Shown: one piece after another, positions 13,921 to 14,737 of the stretch
How the letters are laid out: each line of letters starts with the position of its first letter
Numbering within the stretch: position 1 is the stretch's first letter
Source: Deltaproteobacteria bacterium
Lineage (GTDB): Bacteria; Desulfobacterota; Deferrimicrobia; Deferrimicrobiales; Deferrimicrobiaceae
Direction: 5' to 3'
DNA: 14,737 nucleotides
Assembly (NCBI GenBank): GCA_025357175.1
Contig: JANXPS010000089.1
Location: 1-14,737 of the forward strand
Made by a program: the position numbers and the translations under genes
The notes under the pieces: model-generated
The model's input: only the letters and a program-made list of their open reading frames with translations
Told to the model about the DNA's origin: nothing
Databases searched by the model: none

Positions 13921-14500
13921 CGGGCAACCGCGACAAGCCGGTGGGGGAGGGTGCACCCTCGCCGCGATAACCGGCGCGCTCGTTGCCGCCGATGTAGACC
14001 GTGATCTCCGCGTCGTTCGCCCCGGAATCCGCCGTGCCGCCGCTCAGCGTCACCTGGTCGTTGACATCGGCCGCAAGCGCTTCGAGGCCCGGCGACGTTT
14101 CTCCCGCCATGCTCCAGCCCGGTTCGCCGGACTTCGAATAGCCCGTACGCTGCGCGGAATTCTTCTCTTTCGGGCGGGTCAGCGTCACCCGGTCGGCGAC
14201 CGAGTCGGCCATTTCAGCCAGGAGGTTTCCAGATGGGTTGCGGGTCGAGGGTCTGGCAAGCGGCTGCTTTCGTTGTGTCGCGCGATCCGTTTGCGGCGCC
14301 TGGACAACTCGGGACGAAAGCGTCAACCGGTCATGGACGAAATCCGATCGATCGGCAAGGTCTCCGGCGACGGTCGCGGGGGTGATGGGCGGCGGGACGG
14401 TGATGCCGATTGCGCGGGGGTCGGCATAAGGGAAAACGGTGGGGTACGCAAGGCGCGCACGGCCACCTGCTGAGGTGATGGCAAGAGACATTGAAGCCAT
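13910..14500 (-). CDS. Hypothetical protein with three regularly spaced VxD[RQ][LV]TL[ST] motifs
   Basis: I do not recognise this 196-residue protein. Strong G/C preference at third codon positions over its whole length, a Shine-Dalgarno-like GGGAG five bases before the ATG, and a plausible promoter support a real gene. It has no signal peptide, membrane segment or cysteine, and is rich in Ala, Pro, Ser, Thr, Arg and Gly, which suggests a mostly disordered chain. Three motif copies stand out: VHDRLTLS (55-62), VADRVTLT (101-108) and VNDQVTLS (146-153), 46 and 45 residues apart. Short 'D-x-V-x-L-S' segments are also seen in flagellar regulators such as FlgM and in other small proteins of deltaproteobacteria. 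That likeness is too short to assign a function. The C-terminal third contains a more ordered-looking stretch, DAEITVYIGGNE. The gene runs toward the kinase gene and away from the lipoprotein gene. Confidence 0.65.
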   Translation of the reverse strand: MASMSLAITSAGGRARLAYPTVFPYADPRAIGITVPPPITPATVAGDLADRSDFVHDRLTLSSRVVQAPQTDRATQRKQPLARPSTRNPSGNLLAEMADSVADRVTLTRPKEKNSAQRTGYSKSGEPGWSMAGETSPGLEALAADVNDQVTLSGGTADSGANDAEITVYIGGNERAGYRGEGAPSPTGLSRLPAGA

Positions 14501-14557
14501 GCCTGCTCCCGACTCGCGGTTGAAAGCCCAAATACGACGACGAACCCTGTTTCCTTC

Positions 14558-14586
14558 ATGTTAACAGGATCATTTCCCGCAAACAA
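14558..14586 (-). promoter_or_regulatory. Candidate sigma-70 promoter of the minus-strand hypothetical gene
   Basis: Read on the minus strand, TTGTTT (14586-14581) and TAACAT (14563-14558) are separated by exactly 17 bases, each with about 4 of 6 consensus matches. The predicted start point near 14551 would give a leader of about 50 bases before the ATG at 14500. The -10 box overlaps a palindrome, TGTTAACA, so occupation of that site would block it. Confidence 0.45.
14559..14566. promoter_or_regulatory. Palindrome TGTTAACA overlapping the minus-strand -10 box
   Basis: This is a perfect 8-bp palindrome. A wider dyad, CCTGTT (14546-14551) and AACAGG (14563-14568) with an 11-base spacer, shares its right side. 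Either could be a dimeric repressor site or simply a small hairpin in the leader. Confidence 0.3.
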
Positions 14587-14589
14587 CAG

Positions 14590-14604
14590 AATCTTCCGAA
14601 GATT
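14590..14604. promoter_or_regulatory. Perfect 15-bp palindrome AATCTTCCGAAGATT in the divergent intergenic region
   Basis: Seven-base arms flank one central base, in the space between two divergent genes and four bases upstream of the minus-strand -35 candidate. A third half-site, ATCTTC, recurs at 14635-14640 nearer the lipoprotein gene. The placement suits an operator for a dimeric regulator of one or both genes. The regulator is unknown. Confidence 0.4.
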
Positions 14605-14651
14605 GGCTTCCCTCCCGCCGATATACAGTAACGTATCTTCACGATCGCGAA

Positions 14652-14656
14652 AGGAG
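14652..14656 (+). promoter_or_regulatory. Shine-Dalgarno sequence of the lipoprotein gene
   Basis: AGGAG lies four bases before the GTG at 14661 and marks that codon as the start. The first in-frame ATG (14709) falls inside the hydrophobic core of the signal peptide and would destroy it. Confidence 0.65.
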
Positions 14657-14660
14657 TCCC

Positions 14661-14737
14661 GTGAGAGTCTCAAGGAAGGCATTTCGGGTCGTGACAACGG
14701 TCATCCTGATGCTGGCGGCCGGATGCGGCGGAAGCGG
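14661..14737 (+). CDS. N-terminus of a lipoprotein, 3' truncated by the window edge
   Basis: Only 25 complete codons are present, too few for any length-based gene search, but they form a convincing lipoprotein signal peptide. A basic start (M-R-V-S-R-K-A-F-R) is followed by a hydrophobic core VVTTVILM and the lipobox L-A-A-G-C, with Cys at residue 22, then G-G-S-G. The mature protein would be lipidated at C22. No Asp follows the Cys, so export to the outer membrane is possible. The function lies in the missing part. The gene is divergent from the hypothetical gene and may share its palindromic control region. Confidence 0.7.
   Translation, partial: MRVSRKAFRVVTTVILMLAAGCGGS

Noticed and set aside
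14501..14580. Possible riboswitch in the 50-base leader of the minus-strand gene
   Set aside because: Checked for c-di-GMP (GEMM-like) and other common riboswitch cores because of the nearby GGDEF gene. No core motif was found and the leader is too short for most classes.
14603..14631. Sigma-70 promoter for the lipoprotein gene (TTGGCT with TATACA or TACAGT)
   Set aside because: The hexamers are only 13-15 bases apart, and no better pair was found. A promoter must exist but I cannot place it.
14323..14697. Minus-strand frame of 124 codons across the divergent intergenic region
   Set aside because: It overlaps the better supported hypothetical gene in another frame and runs through the lipoprotein start and both palindromes. 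Its residues resemble nothing known.

Overview
The window reads as a chromosomal stretch from a GC-rich diderm (Gram-negative) bacterium. The outer-membrane assembly genes (tamB, an Omp85/BamA protein, a lipoprotein) require an outer membrane. The order aroQ-pepP-efp-accB-accC and the style of the TPR, GGDEF and kinase genes suggest a deltaproteobacterial-type lineage (Desulfuromonadota/Geobacter-like or a relative). That placement is an inference from gene content, not from a marker-gene comparison. No phage, insertion sequence, CRISPR array or other sign of recent transfer was seen.

Region 1 (1-5280, + strand) is one tightly packed operon: the 3' end of aroQ, an M24B Xaa-Pro aminopeptidase, elongation factor P, the biotin carrier protein and biotin carboxylase of acetyl-CoA carboxylase, and a TPR scaffold protein. 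Gaps are 10-38 bp and most genes have a clear Shine-Dalgarno sequence. It combines aromatic amino-acid synthesis, peptide turnover, translation of proline stretches and the first step of fatty-acid synthesis, a gene order that recurs in distant bacteria.

Region 2 (5281-5520) is a boundary. It holds a weak hairpin over the TPR stop codon, a tRNA-Gly(CCC) with encoded CCA, a 13-bp perfect-stem terminator, and a consensus TATAAT box placed so close to the next ATG that the transcript may be leaderless.

Region 3 (5521-13906, + strand) is a second operon. It encodes a 1431-residue TamB-like inter-membrane protein and, directly abutting it, an Omp85/BamA-like barrel with what I read as seven POTRA repeats. 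One base further on comes a small membrane-anchored GGDEF diguanylate cyclase with an intact I-site, followed by a 229-residue histidine kinase with no sensor domain. The first two should work together in the envelope. The link to the two signalling genes is inferred from tight spacing only.

Region 4 (13907-14737) holds a convergent hypothetical gene whose product has three regularly spaced VxD[RQ][LV]TL[ST] motifs, a 160-bp divergent promoter region with two perfect palindromes, and the first 25 codons of a lipoprotein gene cut by the window edge. Both stop codons of the convergent pair lie in the loop of one GC hairpin.

Most of the window is ordinary core genome. The most unusual parts are the seven-POTRA Omp85 protein in the tamB operon with signalling genes attached, and the motif-repeat hypothetical protein.
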